From the NCBI GenBank assembly GCA_963711675.1, contig CAVQFB010000006.1, positions 62,001-126,000 of the forward strand: a stretch of 64,000 nt of DNA, in the 5' to 3' direction. The notes beneath the pieces were generated by a model that saw only the letters and a list, made by a program, of their open reading frames with translations, had not been told where the DNA came from and ran no database searches. The DNA comes from CAVQFB01 sp963711675. GTDB taxonomy: Bacteria; Acidobacteriota; Terriglobia; Terriglobales; Acidobacteriaceae. This document shows positions 16,549-25,505 of this stretch, in pieces. The translations under genes were made by a program, and so were the position numbers. Position 1 is the first letter of the stretch. Each line of letters opens with the position of its first letter.

Positions 16549-17430
16549 ATGAACATCTGCAAAACCATCGCGCAGGTACGGGCCGCGCACGACCCGTTTC
16601 GCCACGGACGCAAGACTCTGGGCCTGGTACCAACGATGGGAGCGCTTCACGAGGGCCATCTTTCGCTGGTCCGTGCAGCAAAGGCTCAGTGCGATGTGGT
16701 CGCCGTTTCCATTTTCGTCAACCCGACCCAGTTCGGCCCGAACGAAGACTTCTCGAAGTACCCTCGCACTTTCGAACGCGACTGCGCGCTGCTAGACAAA
16801 GAACATGTCGACCTGCTGTTCGCCCCCTCGGTGGAAGAAATGTACCCGCAGAGCGCGGTCACTTACGTGACTGTAGAAGGGCTCAGCGAAAAGCTGGATG
16901 GGCGCTCCCGGCCCGGGCACTTCCGCGGGGTTACCACCGTGGTCGCCAAGCTCTTTCACATCGTCGAACCGGATAAAGCATTTTTCGGCCAGAAGGATGC
17001 CGCGCAGGCCGCGATCATCCGCCGCATGGTGCGCGACCTTGATCTCCCTGTCGAAATCGTGGTGTGCCCCATCGTCCGCGAGCCCGACGGCCTGGCCATG
17101 AGTTCGCGCAACGCTTACCTTGATCCGCAGCAGCGGAAGTGTGCGCTGGTGCTGCGCCGGTCACTAGTTGAGATTGAGGAGTTATTCAAACGAGGCGACC
17201 ACAATCCTGAGAAGCTGATCGCGGCTGGGAAGAAGATCTTCGCGGCGGAACCGTCCGTCCGCCTCGACTACCTGGAAATTGTCGATCCCGACTCACTTGA
17301 TCCGGTTGGTGAAATCAGCCGTCCTGCTCTTGTTGCTGTGGCGGCCTATGTGGGTCCGACTCGCCTTATTGATAACGTGGTTCTCGAACCTGTCGTGGCT
17401 CAGAGCACAGAGCTGAGGGCTGACGGCTGA
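16549..17430 (+). CDS. panC: Pantothenate synthetase
   Basis: 293 residues; condenses pantoate and beta-alanine with ATP via a pantoyl-adenylate. Signatures: LVPTMGALHEGHLSLV (HIGH-like ATP motif), VSIFVNPTQFGPNEDFSKYPR, GHFRGVTTVVAKLF, FGQKDAAQAAIIRRMV and the KMSKS-like MSSRNAYL loop. Full length. The last codons and stop lie in a 7-bp tandem repeat (GGCTGAC, four copies), so the C-terminal tail ADG is probably repeat-derived. Last gene of the pan cluster; panD is not seen. Confidence 0.96.
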   Translation: MNICKTIAQVRAAHDPFRHGRKTLGLVPTMGALHEGHLSLVRAAKAQCDVVAVSIFVNPTQFGPNEDFSKYPRTFERDCALLDKEHVDLLFAPSVEEMYPQSAVTYVTVEGLSEKLDGRSRPGHFRGVTTVVAKLFHIVEPDKAFFGQKDAAQAAIIRRMVRDLDLPVEIVVCPIVREPDGLAMSSRNAYLDPQQRKCALVLRRSLVEIEELFKRGDHNPEKLIAAGKKIFAAEPSVRLDYLEIVDPDSLDPVGEISRPALVAVAAYVGPTRLIDNVVLEPVVAQSTELRADG

Positions 17431-17444
17431 CGGCTGACGGCTGA
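17418..17444 (+). repeat. Heptamer tandem repeat at the panC stop codon
   Basis: Four near-perfect copies of GGCTGAC in tandem, the last ending GGCTGAA. The panC stop TGA falls in the second unit. Likely replication slippage. Confidence 0.6.
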
Positions 17445-17448
17445 AAGC

Positions 17449-19041
17449 TTACTTCCTCACCGTCGGATACTCGATCCCCAGCTGCTCGAGGTACGTCTTA
17501 TATTTCGTCGGATCGTAATAGTACTTCTTCATCTCCGGCCGGAACTTGTCCATCTTTTCCTTGTTGAACTCGATCGCGGGCTGGTCGTCCGGCCCGATCA
17601 GCGGCGTGTACTTCATATCTTTCGTTTGCACGGTATTGAAGTAATCCCAAGCCCCTTTCACCAGCTCTGGTGTCAGCAGGAAATCCAGCGCAGTCAAAGC
17701 CTGCACTTTCGCTCCCGCGGTTGAACCCTTGTGCGCGATCGGCGTCGCCATCGCTACCGCATCGATCCAACTGTGGCCCGGAGTGTTTGGAATGTTTGCG
17801 GGATAGCGCAAGTACACCATCGGCACGTTCCATGAGATGTCACCCACGTCGTCCGATCCGCCCGGCTCCGTCTCGGGCGATGGAGCTTTTAGCTCGTCCA
17901 CCTTCGTGTGCAAGCCATCCACCTTTGCCCCAATCTCCTTCTGCAGTGCCTTGGCCAAGGTCTGGTCCGCCTCGCTCCATGTCGGCATGCCAACCGCCTG
18001 GATGTTTTTCTCCTGCACCTCGGCGACGAACTTGCTGAAATTTCCCGGCCACGCCGAACCTACGATGCGCCGCGTGACCGTGGTTCCCGTCATCATGGTC
18101 GCCGCCTGGGCCATCGTGTTGCCCAGCTCGTAGAGATCCTTGATGTGCGGGTAGTCAATTTCCCGGAAGTAGTACCAGACGCCCGCTTCCGACGGCACAA
18201 CGTTCGGCTGATCGCCGCCGTTGATGATGACGTAATGCGACCGCTGCGCCAGCCGCAAATGCTCGCGGCGGAAGTTCCAGCCCACATCCATGAGTTCAAC
18301 CGCATCCAGAGCGCTGCGCCCATCCCACGGCGCACCCGCCGCGTGTGCCGCCTTTCCGTGGAAGTAGTACTGCACCGAGACAAGGCCCTGTGGCGAAAAG
18401 GTCTGGCCGTAGCCGGTTCCCAGGGAGTCGTCCACGTGCGATCCGAGCACGATGTCCACGTCCTTGAACAGCCCGGCTCGCACATAAAATGCCTTGGTCC
18501 CGAGCAACTCCTCGGCGATGCCCGGGAAAACCTTCAGCGTGCCTGCGATCTTGTACTTCTCCATCAACTCCTTGAGCACCAGGGCGGCCGTCACGTTCAC
18601 CGCTTGTCCGGAGTTATGTCCTTCGCCGTGCCCCGGCGCCCCCTCGATAATGGGGTCGTGATACGCCACGCCCGGTTTCTGCGAGGCACGCGGTATGCAA
18701 TCCAGATCGGTGATAAAGGCAATCACCGGCTTCCCCGATCCGTAGGTCGCTATCCACGCAGTGGGAATGCCCGCCACGCCGCGCTCGACCTTGAAGCCGT
18801 TCTTCTCCAGAATATCGGTCACGTAACGGGAGGTCTCAAATTCCTGGAATCCAAGCTCCGCGTAACTGAAAATCTGGTCGACCATCTGCTGCGTGAAGAC
18901 CTGCCGTGCGTCCACTGCATGGGTGGCCTCTCTCTTCAAATCAGCGAGACTAGGCTTCGATTCGCCCCACAGCGGGACAACAAGCAGAACGGCAAGGCAC
19001 GACACCAAACAACACGACATCCACCACTGGCGCTGGCGCAT
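17449..19041 (-). CDS. Secreted M20-family amidohydrolase (AbgB-like)
   Basis: About 530 residues, related to aminobenzoyl-glutamate utilisation protein B and other M20 zinc amidohydrolases that cleave amide-linked small molecules. A signal peptide (MRQRQWWMSCCLVSCLAVLL, mature start after WGES) predicts export. Metal-site segments: GHGEGHNSGQAVNVTAAL, GIAEELLGTKAF (Glu pair) and GSHVDDSLGTGYG; a dimerisation domain with FHGKAAHAAGAPWDGRSALD follows. Start chosen at 19041, which has GGGAG 5 bp upstream; the frame is open to 19122. Convergent with panC. Confidence 0.85.
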   Translation of the reverse strand: MRQRQWWMSCCLVSCLAVLLVVPLWGESKPSLADLKREATHAVDARQVFTQQMVDQIFSYAELGFQEFETSRYVTDILEKNGFKVERGVAGIPTAWIATYGSGKPVIAFITDLDCIPRASQKPGVAYHDPIIEGAPGHGEGHNSGQAVNVTAALVLKELMEKYKIAGTLKVFPGIAEELLGTKAFYVRAGLFKDVDIVLGSHVDDSLGTGYGQTFSPQGLVSVQYYFHGKAAHAAGAPWDGRSALDAVELMDVGWNFRREHLRLAQRSHYVIINGGDQPNVVPSEAGVWYYFREIDYPHIKDLYELGNTMAQAATMMTGTTVTRRIVGSAWPGNFSKFVAEVQEKNIQAVGMPTWSEADQTLAKALQKEIGAKVDGLHTKVDELKAPSPETEPGGSDDVGDISWNVPMVYLRYPANIPNTPGHSWIDAVAMATPIAHKGSTAGAKVQALTALDFLLTPELVKGAWDYFNTVQTKDMKYTPLIGPDDQPAIEFNKEKMDKFRPEMKKYYYDPTKYKTYLEQLGIEYPTVRK

Positions 19042-19177
19042 TCGGACTCCCATATGAAATTGGAATGGCAAGAAACAACTCGCCCGCGAATGATACGTGG
19101 ATGGTTGGGCAGCGTCCAGCACGCTAGGAGTCGGTCGCAGTGCAGCTCGGATTCCGACCGCCTACTTCACTATCGGA

Positions 19178-19220
19178 GTCATCCTGAGCGTAGCTGCTCT
19201 TCAGGCGAAGCGAAGGATCT
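19178..19220 (+). repeat. Dispersed GTCATCCTGAGCG...GAAGGAtC repeat
   Basis: GTCATCCTGAGCG at 19178-19190, followed by GCGAAGCGAAGGATCT. The same two blocks recur near 24373, 25368, 45596 and, inverted, 47191. A degenerate dispersed intergenic repeat. Confidence 0.55.
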
Positions 19221-19289
19221 GGCTTGCATCTCCTCCGTTCCACCAACCCCATCACCGCCGGAGAATCTGCCTTCGGAAGCGTAGCGGGC

Positions 19290-19916
19290 TTACCGCGACA
19301 CAAACTCGTTGCCCGCGATGATGTAGCGCAGCGGCATCCCTGCCGCCTTCGTAATTCCGATCCGCTTCGTCACTTCAATCTTCCGCGGAAGAAATCCATC
19401 ATCGCCAATCCAAAGATCCGAGCGCGGATTGGTCAGATCCTTGCCGTTGTCCCGCTCACGCGTTATCCCGAAGGCTTCTGCCATGCGTCCTGGCCCACTG
19501 GTCAACTTCCGCCAGTCCCGCTTCCCCCGCACGTCAACCCCGCGGGCCCTTGCCATCTCCTCCATGCCTTTTAGCGGTTCCAACGCCCGGAATAAAACTC
19601 CGCCCGCCACCCCATCGGGCAGACACGAAACGTTCAGGCAGTAGTGGTTGCCGTAAATGAAATACACATAAGCCCATCCCGGCGGGCCAAAGAGGACATC
19701 ATTCCTGGCCGTTCGCCCGGCAGCGGAATGAGCGGCGGCATCCCCGGTTCCAAGGTAGGCCTCCACTTCCACGATGTGCCCCGTCAGAACCTTCCGGCCT
19801 TCCCGCCTGACCAGCACCTTACCCAGTAACTCGCGTGAAACAACCCGCGGGTCGCGGTCATAAAACACAGACCGGCAAAGGAACGGGTAACCTGCCCGCC
19901 TTCGCCGACTCTTCAC
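19290..19916 (-). CDS. 3-methyladenine DNA glycosylase (AAG/MPG type)
   Basis: 208-residue monofunctional alkyladenine DNA glycosylase of the human MPG family, which removes alkylated purines in base-excision repair. Conserved stretches: LARELLG-like VVSRELLGKVLVR, GHIVEVEAYLG (catalytic Glu), DAAAHSAAGRTARNDVLFGP, GWAYVYFIYGNHYCLNV and LTSGPGRMAEAFGI. GTG start. Length matches bacterial members. Its N-terminus faces the secreted protein gene at 20070. Confidence 0.93.
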   Translation of the reverse strand: MKSRRRRAGYPFLCRSVFYDRDPRVVSRELLGKVLVRREGRKVLTGHIVEVEAYLGTGDAAAHSAAGRTARNDVLFGPPGWAYVYFIYGNHYCLNVSCLPDGVAGGVLFRALEPLKGMEEMARARGVDVRGKRDWRKLTSGPGRMAEAFGITRERDNGKDLTNPRSDLWIGDDGFLPRKIEVTKRIGITKAAGMPLRYIIAGNEFVSR

Positions 19917-20069
19917 CCTTAATTCTCGCCATTTCGCTAACGAAACTTCGGTGCTATGGCCTTCCTAGCATCCGGACATGGCCGGGATGCGACCATCGCG
20001 ATTTTCGCAAAACCCGCGCCCAGTCTAATCTGACTGGGCCACTTCCAACCCACAACCAAAGGAAAATTC

Positions 20070-20636
20070 ATGTTGGGCAGGACAATCAGAGTCATAGCCT
20101 TCATTCTGACTACCGCACTGGTTACCGCGGCTCAAACCGTTCCCGCTGGAACCCGGCTGACGGTTCGAATCGATTCTCAGGTCACCTCGAAGACCGCCAA
20201 AGTCGGCGACCGCTTCAACGGCAGCCTCGCTCGCCCCCTCGTGGTGGATGGGAAAACCGTTGCCGTTGCCGGAGCGCCTGCGCACGGCAGAGTCACTTAC
20301 GTAAAGCCCAGCGGCCGGCTACACGCGCCTGGCGAGCTCACACTGCGCCTGACCTCGATTGAGGTAAACGGAAGGTTCTTGCCGCTTGCCACCAGCGCCT
20401 TTCATGCCAAAGGCAAGAGCCACACCAAGAGCAACGCGATCAAGATTGGCGGCGGCACGGCAGCCGGAGCCGTTCTCGGCGGCGTATTCGGCGGCCCCAA
20501 GGGAGCGCTGATCGGAGCCGCAGCCGGCGGAGCCGCCGGTACCGGACTCGCAGCCGCCACGGGCAAGGAAGAAGCGGTTGTCCACGCCGAGACCGCAATG
20601 ACCTTCGTCACGACAAAGAACGCAACCTTGCAATAG
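20070..20636 (+). CDS. Secreted protein with glycine-zipper segment
   Basis: 188 residues with a signal peptide (cleavage likely after TAAQ, about residue 22). The middle is beta-rich (GTRLTVRIDSQVTSKTAKVGD), resembling domains that set solubility or binding in envelope proteins. Residues about 126-166 form a Gly/Ala zipper (GGGTAAGAVLGGVFGGPKG, then more Gly/Ala), a pattern that can insert in or traverse membranes. AAAGGA precedes the ATG. Function unknown; a periplasmic or outer-membrane location is likely. Confidence 0.75.
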   Translation: MLGRTIRVIAFILTTALVTAAQTVPAGTRLTVRIDSQVTSKTAKVGDRFNGSLARPLVVDGKTVAVAGAPAHGRVTYVKPSGRLHAPGELTLRLTSIEVNGRFLPLATSAFHAKGKSHTKSNAIKIGGGTAAGAVLGGVFGGPKGALIGAAAGGAAGTGLAAATGKEEAVVHAETAMTFVTTKNATLQ

Positions 20637-20651
20637 TTCCTGGAAGAAAGA

Positions 20652-20674
20652 GGGCGGATCACCCTGATCCGCCC
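20652..20674. terminator. Hairpin between convergent genes, probable bidirectional terminator
   Basis: Perfect 10-bp stem GGGCGGATCA/TGATCCGCCC with a 3-base loop. It sits between the stop codons of the secreted protein gene and bcp. The minus strand continues TCTTTCTTCC, a weak T-rich tract; the plus strand lacks one. Confidence 0.65.
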
Positions 20675-20711
20675 GTTCCCATCCTTCTCAACCACTCAAC
20701 TCGATTCGACT

Positions 20712-21185
20712 TCAGGCCGCACTTTTCCCGGCGTTCTTCAGATACTCCAGCACCTGCTCCGCGTGACCCTCCGGCTTCACATTGTTGAAGATGTGCGCGA
20801 TCTTGCCGTTCGGGCCAATGATGAACGTTGTCCGCGCAATGCCCATCACCTTCTTGCCGTACATGTTCTTTTCTTTGATCACACCGAACGCGTTGCACAC
20901 TTTCTTGTCTGTGTCTGCCAGGAGGGTGAAGGGCAGGTGATACTTCTCCTGAAACTTCTTCTGCGCCTTAGGAGTGTCAGCCGAAATGCCCAGGATCACC
21001 GCGCCAGCCTTCTGAATCTTCTTGTCAGTGTCGCGGAATTCGCAGGACTCTTTGGTGCATCCCGGAGTGTCGGCTCTGGGATAGAAATACAAAACCACGG
21101 TCTTGCCGCGAAAATCCTTCAGCGAGACTTCCTTTTCGTCCTGGTCAAGCAAAGTGAACTCAGGAGCTTTATCATTGATATCCAT
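20712..21185 (-). CDS. bcp: Thioredoxin-dependent peroxiredoxin
   Basis: 157-residue Bcp/PrxQ peroxiredoxin that reduces hydroperoxides using thioredoxin. The active site ADTPGCTKESCEFRD holds the peroxidatic Cys43 and the resolving Cys48 five residues later, the atypical 2-Cys arrangement. A strong GAGGAGA Shine-Dalgarno sequence fixes the ATG at 21185. This ATG overlaps the ATG of the divergent secreted-protein gene within one CCATGG, so the two genes have their promoters inside each other's coding regions. Confidence 0.95.
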   Translation of the reverse strand: MDINDKAPEFTLLDQDEKEVSLKDFRGKTVVLYFYPRADTPGCTKESCEFRDTDKKIQKAGAVILGISADTPKAQKKFQEKYHLPFTLLADTDKKVCNAFGVIKEKNMYGKKVMGIARTTFIIGPNGKIAHIFNNVKPEGHAEQVLEYLKNAGKSAA

Positions 21186-22681
21186 GGCAGTTTCTCCTCG
21201 TCGCCCTTGGTTATATCGCAAAGCGCGCCTGGCCGTCATCCTGGCGGCGCTGGCTCTGGTCCTGACTCAGACCCTCTCTGCGCAATTCTCGCCGCCGCGC
21301 AAGAAAGCTTCCAAGGGACCTCGCGCTCTCGGCCTACTGCAGTTGTTTCCGAACGGAACCGCGCATCTCATCCCGATCACTATCCTGATCGACGGCAATT
21401 TTTACGACGCTGGAGCCTACAAGGCTGCACCCGTCCCTATGGCGCTTGAATCGCAAACGGTTTACGAGGCCGTGCATTCTGGAGTTTCTCTAGGCTTGTT
21501 CACGGTAGGCGGCGTGCGCCAGACCAAAGACTCCTGGATCGCCGATGGAAGCTGGCTGCCTACCGGATCCGCGCCACCCAAAACTGCCCACAAAGCCGAA
21601 ACCAAACCGAATATGGGCACTGACGAGGGCCCACCGGTATTGCACCGTCCGGGCGAGAAAAGGCCGGCCGCGAGCCAGCCACCATCCTCCACGTCGCCTC
21701 CAGATAACAAGCAGCCCGCCACGACCGTGCCCAGTGCGCCCGCCCCCGAGGATACTGACCGTCCGGTTCTGCACCGCGCACCAAGTTCTTCCGATGCATC
21801 ACCCAAAGAAACGTCTCCAGCCACGCCGTCTTCAGCGCCAACTCCGGCTCCGGCACAGACGCCGGCTCCGACCCGACACCTCGTCTTCCTCGAGTACCGC
21901 GCCCACTGCACCTGCCCCGGTGCCTGAGGACGCCGATCATCCTACTCTGCGCCGGGGGCGGCCTTCTGCCGCAGCCGCGTCGAAACAAACTCCCTCAACT
22001 ACGGCTGCAGCGCCGAAATCGCCAGCAACCAAGTCGGTAGCTGCTTCTCCTGCTCCCTCGCCGGCCTCTTCCAAGAATTCAGTTCAGCTTATCCCCGCCA
22101 TCTCTGACGCGAACGGCCCGGATCCGCGCCCTTACCTGTATGAAACGAAGCCAGACGAAGACGAGAAATTCCGCAAGAAAGTGCTCGCCATGGCTACTGA
22201 CGAGCTTCTCGCCAAGGTCAAGGCATACGCCGGAACCCCGGCAGAACAGCCTTCGCCCGCCTCTACGCGACCACGGAAAGGAGCCCCAGCCAAAACTTCT
22301 CAACCCGTCTTTGACGATGTCCAGCTCAAGATCTTCGATCTCTCCAGCAGTAACGAGCCCGTTCTCGTGCTGACCGCCACCGCTCACATGCCGCCCCCGC
22401 CCAAGTCTGAACCCGCCCCAGGTGCGGATACGCAGTATTTCGTCACTCTGGTCACTCGTAACGACATTTACGGCGACCTGCACAAGGTGTTTTCTAACAT
22501 CACCGACAACCATCATCTGGACGTGATCCCGCGCATGGAGCTTGTAGACGCGGTCGACGCCGACGGTGACGGCCGTGGCGAGCTGCTGTTCCGCAAAGTC
22601 TCCGACTCGGGCAGCGCTTACAACGTGTACCGCCAGATTGGCGATCAGTTGTGGCCCTTGTTCGAGGGAACGCTGCCGTAG
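21184..22681 (+). CDS. Exported Pro/Ala-rich protein, broken by one extra base
   Basis: About 498 residues if repaired. Signal peptide (LAVILAALALVLTQTLSAQ), a folded N-terminal domain to about residue 110, a long low-complexity linker rich in Pro, Ala, Ser and Thr, and a C-terminal domain ending LWPLFEGTLP that contains a calcium-loop-like DAVDADGDGRGELLF. The linker carries three spaced copies of a PVLHR-type motif (PPVLHRP, RPVLHRA, HPTLRRG). The frame breaks in a CCC run near 21872-21874; removing one C joins PAPT to DTSSSSSTAPT. Function unknown; probably periplasmic or surface-linked. Confidence 0.7.
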
Positions 22682-22761
22682 TTTCTTGAATCGTGACACC
22701 AGGAATTCGTCCGCCTGCTAAAATCTACGTCTCAGGACCCCGTCATCCTGATCCCGGCTGC

Positions 22762-24231
22762 ATGACTTCAGAATCCCTAACTCCCTTCGGCGTCGAAGTT
22801 GTGTCCGCCCCCAACCTGGGGCCCGTTGAGAATGGAGAACTCTCTTCGGAAGCCACAATCGCTTTCCCCAAGGGCTTCGCCTGGGGCAGCGCCACGGCCG
22901 CCTACCAGGTAGAGGGCGCCTGGAACGAAGACGGCAAGGGCGAGTCCATCTGGGACCGCTTTGCCCATACGCCGGGGAAGATCACCAATGGTGACACCGG
23001 CGACGTTGCCTGCGACCACTATCGCCGCTTCCCTGACGACGTCGCGCTGATGCGCGCGCTCAACCTGAGCAGCTACCGCTTCTCGCTGGCCTGGACGCGC
23101 ATTCAACCGGCCGGGGCCGGCAGCCCCAATCCCAAAGGGATCGACTTCTACAAGCGCCTGATCGATGCGCTACTTGAAGCCAACATCCGCCCGTTCCCCA
23201 CGATCTATCACTGGGACCTGCCCCAGCCTCTGGAAGACATCGGCGGCTGGCCAAATCGCGACGTTGCGCTGCGCTTCGCCGACTACGTTGACATCGTCGC
23301 CCGCGAGCTTGGCGACCGTGTCTCAGACTGGATTCTGGTCAACGAGCCCAACTCGTTTACCAGCGTCGGCTACCTCGATGGCACTCATGCGCCCGGCAAG
23401 AAAAACATTCTTGCGTTCTTTAAAGCCTCGCACACCGTGAACGTGGCTACCGGGATGGGTTTTCGTGCTCTGAAGGCGGTTCGGCCCAAGGCGCGTGTGG
23501 GGTCGTCCTACTTCATGTCGCCCTGCGAACCTGCCACCAATTCCGAAGCCGACCGAATCGCCGCCGAACGTGCGCACGCCATCATCAACCGCTGGTTTCT
23601 TGATCCCGCTTTGAAGGGCGTCTATCCCGACGCCTTTCCCGTTTCGCCTGAGCTCTTCATGGGCATCCGGCCCGAGGACATGGCACTGGTCCACGTGCCT
23701 TTGGATTTCGTCGGCGTGAATGTTTACACACGCACAATCGCCGCCGCCGCGAGTAATGTCGAACGCCTTTCCGATCCCAAGCTGCTGGTGTTGCCCGTCA
23801 AGATGCAAATCGGCGGAAACGAGGGACCGAAAACTGAGTTCGGCTGGGAGAGCTGGCCGAAGTCAATCTACGATATGGTGATGCGCGTGACCCGCGACTA
23901 CCATCGGCCGGTCATCGAAATCACGGAGAACGGTTGCTCCTATAGCGACGGTCCGGATGGAGATGGTGCGATTCGCGACCATCGCCGCATCGCCTATATG
24001 CATGCTCATCTGCGCGAACTCGCTCGCGCCATCGAGGACGGAGCCGACGTCCGCGGCTATCATGCCTGGAGTCTGCTGGACAACTTCGAGTGGGCCTTCG
24101 GCTTTAGCCAGCGCTTCGGTTTAGTCCACGTGGATTTCGCCACGCAGAAGAGAACACTCAAAGAGTCGGGGAAATGGTACGCGAAAGTGGCCGGTACTAA
24201 CCGATTGCCGCGTAGTCTGCGAACCGTCTGA
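22762..24231 (+). CDS. Beta-glucosidase, glycoside hydrolase family 1
   Basis: 489-residue GH1 enzyme. The N-terminal signature FPKGFAWGSATAAYQVEGAW, the acid/base glutamate in LVNEPN (about residue 195) and the nucleophile in ITENG (about residue 389) are all present, as is the aglycone-side GYHAWSLLDNFEWAFGF. No signal peptide, so cytoplasmic hydrolysis of beta-linked disaccharides is likely. A roughly 30-residue N-terminal extension precedes the barrel. Start set at the ATG at 22762. No sugar transporter or regulator is adjacent. Confidence 0.95.
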   Translation: MTSESLTPFGVEVVSAPNLGPVENGELSSEATIAFPKGFAWGSATAAYQVEGAWNEDGKGESIWDRFAHTPGKITNGDTGDVACDHYRRFPDDVALMRALNLSSYRFSLAWTRIQPAGAGSPNPKGIDFYKRLIDALLEANIRPFPTIYHWDLPQPLEDIGGWPNRDVALRFADYVDIVARELGDRVSDWILVNEPNSFTSVGYLDGTHAPGKKNILAFFKASHTVNVATGMGFRALKAVRPKARVGSSYFMSPCEPATNSEADRIAAERAHAIINRWFLDPALKGVYPDAFPVSPELFMGIRPEDMALVHVPLDFVGVNVYTRTIAAAASNVERLSDPKLLVLPVKMQIGGNEGPKTEFGWESWPKSIYDMVMRVTRDYHRPVIEITENGCSYSDGPDGDGAIRDHRRIAYMHAHLRELARAIEDGADVRGYHAWSLLDNFEWAFGFSQRFGLVHVDFATQKRTLKESGKWYAKVAGTNRLPRSLRTV

Positions 24232-24283
24232 GCCTACTAGGTAGCACCGCCCGTCTTGGACAGGCCCGCGTAGGCTGTCGTCG

Positions 24284-24318
24284 GTAGCACGTCCCAAGTT
24301 AGTAGCACGTCCCAAGTT
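24284..24318 (+). repeat. Tandem 17-bp direct repeat
   Basis: GTAGCACGTCCCAAGTT at 24284-24300 and again, identical, at 24302-24318, separated by one A. A related GTAGCACCGCCCGTCTT stands at 24241. Confidence 0.75.
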
Positions 24319-24372
24319 CCGCGGTCAGTTGAAGTTCTGTCGGTCGCAGCGAAATCCGCTCCAACAGTTAAT

Positions 24373-24433
24373 GTCATCCTGAGCGAGGCGTGATGTTTCG
24401 CTGGCGAAAGATCACGCCGAGTCGAAGGACCCC
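24373..24433 (+). repeat. Dispersed GTCATCCTGAGCG...GAAGGACC repeat
   Basis: GTCATCCTGAGCG at 24373, GTCGAAGGACCCC at 24421. Between them GATG-TTTCGC-TGGCGAAAGATC can fold (TTTCGC/GCGAAA). Confidence 0.55.
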
Positions 24434-24587
24434 GCTACTTCCAAAAGTGACCCTGTCGTTTCAGGGAATTCTCACGTTGACGCGGAAGAAAGGGGGACAT
24501 CTTGATAGAAGCAGAGTTTGATGTTTTCCCGCCGGCCGGCGTAATGGCGATTCGGCGGAGAATTATGGCTGGAGGGTCTAACCCCTT

Positions 24588-25283
24588 CTACTTCATTACC
24601 AGTTCGCCGTTTTCCACCTTCATATCGCCGACCGAGTCGGGCAGTTTCAAACGGTCACGCTGCTCCAGCAGCTTCTTCTGGAGGGCATCGTTCACCAACG
24701 AGACTGGAACGTTCAGGTCGCCAACCTTGAATTCGGTAGGATCGAACGTGGCATAGCCGTCTTTCGAGCCCAGGTGGCCAGCCAGCGTCACCCAAACATC
24801 CTTCCCGGCGACTTCGGTCAGGAATTGCCCTTTTACCAGGTCGCCCTCAAAACTGAGCTGGTAGTCCTTCACGTTGGGTTGGCCATCTGACGCGGTGATG
24901 CCCGCAGGCAAGGGCAAACCCTCAGTCGTTGCTCCCGGCTTGCTGGCAGCCGAAGCAGACGAGCTTGGCGCTGCCGCCGAAGGCTGGCTGGCGGCGGGCA
25001 CCAGTCCGGCCGCTTGTGCAACTGCGGCGTTGATCTCGTCCGCCGTCAGGTGGACTTCCGACTCGGACTGCCCACCCTGTTTCGCTTGCTCAAACTGGTC
25101 GAGCTTCGTCTGGAATGATTGCGCGTTCGCGGCCGCGGCCGCCGGCGTCTGGGGCGCCGCAACCGGCTGCGGTTTTTTCAAGACCAGGAACAACGCACAC
25201 AGCGACGCCGCTAGTGTGGCTATGCTGATGATCCGGTCAATTTTGAGCTTTTTCAAGCCTTCGAGTCCCACCATAGCAGACAT
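24588..25283 (-). CDS. Single-pass membrane protein, unknown function
   Basis: 231 residues: short cytoplasmic N-terminus, one helix (about 17-35, IISIATLAASLCALFLVL), an Ala/Pro/Ser-rich linker with the segment LTADEINAAVAQAAGLVPAA, and a C-terminal beta-rich domain (YQLSFEGDLVKGQFLTEV, VWVTLAGHLGSKDGYATF, ending MKVENGELVMK). The C-terminal domain looks like a periplasmic lipid- or ligand-binding sheet, but I do not recognise the family. Downstream of purF in the same orientation with a 222-bp gap that contains repeats. Confidence 0.7.
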   Translation of the reverse strand: MSAMVGLEGLKKLKIDRIISIATLAASLCALFLVLKKPQPVAAPQTPAAAAANAQSFQTKLDQFEQAKQGGQSESEVHLTADEINAAVAQAAGLVPAASQPSAAAPSSSASAASKPGATTEGLPLPAGITASDGQPNVKDYQLSFEGDLVKGQFLTEVAGKDVWVTLAGHLGSKDGYATFDPTEFKVGDLNVPVSLVNDALQKKLLEQRDRLKLPDSVGDMKVENGELVMK

Positions 25284-25367
25284 GTTACAGGCGGGATTGC
25301 AAGCCTTTCACATGACGGAAGGGTGTGGCCGGGTGACCAAGGTTACCTGGGGTGGATGGCCGCCATT

Positions 25368-25482
25368 GTCATCCCGAGCGAGCCGTTCTTGCTCTTGACG
25401 AGCGAGGGACCCAGGCGAGCTTGAGGCGTCTACGCGGCGTCCAAGCCGCGTGCCGAAATCCCGAGCAACGCGAGGGACCTTA
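25368..25482 (+). repeat. Two degenerate GAGCGAGGGACC-type repeats
   Basis: GTCATCCCGAGCGAG at 25368 ending GCGAGGGACCC near 25411, and a second unit ATCCCGAGCAACGCGAGGGACC to 25482. Relatives of the dispersed repeats at 19178 and 24373. They fill most of the gap between purF and the membrane protein gene. Confidence 0.5.
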
Positions 25483-25505
25483 GTTCGCGCGTTTGGCTCG
25501 CTTCT

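Larger units (their letters stand above)
24232..24587. other. 356-bp intergenic region with repeats, no gene seen
   Basis: Lies between convergent genes. It holds a 17-bp tandem repeat (24284-24318) and a dispersed GTCATCCTGAGCG-type repeat (24373-24433). No open frame with coding character and no clear T-tailed terminator. Confidence 0.7.

Noticed and set aside
17908..19284. 458-codon open frame antisense to the M20 hydrolase
   Set aside because: Overlaps a clear enzyme with signal peptide and metal motifs; the antisense product has no recognisable domain.
21898..21927. TGA in the Pro/Ala-rich exported protein as a selenocysteine codon (given selB nearby)
   Set aside because: The frame after this TGA has no conserved sequence; the conserved continuation is in another frame, so it is a frameshift and not a recoded stop.
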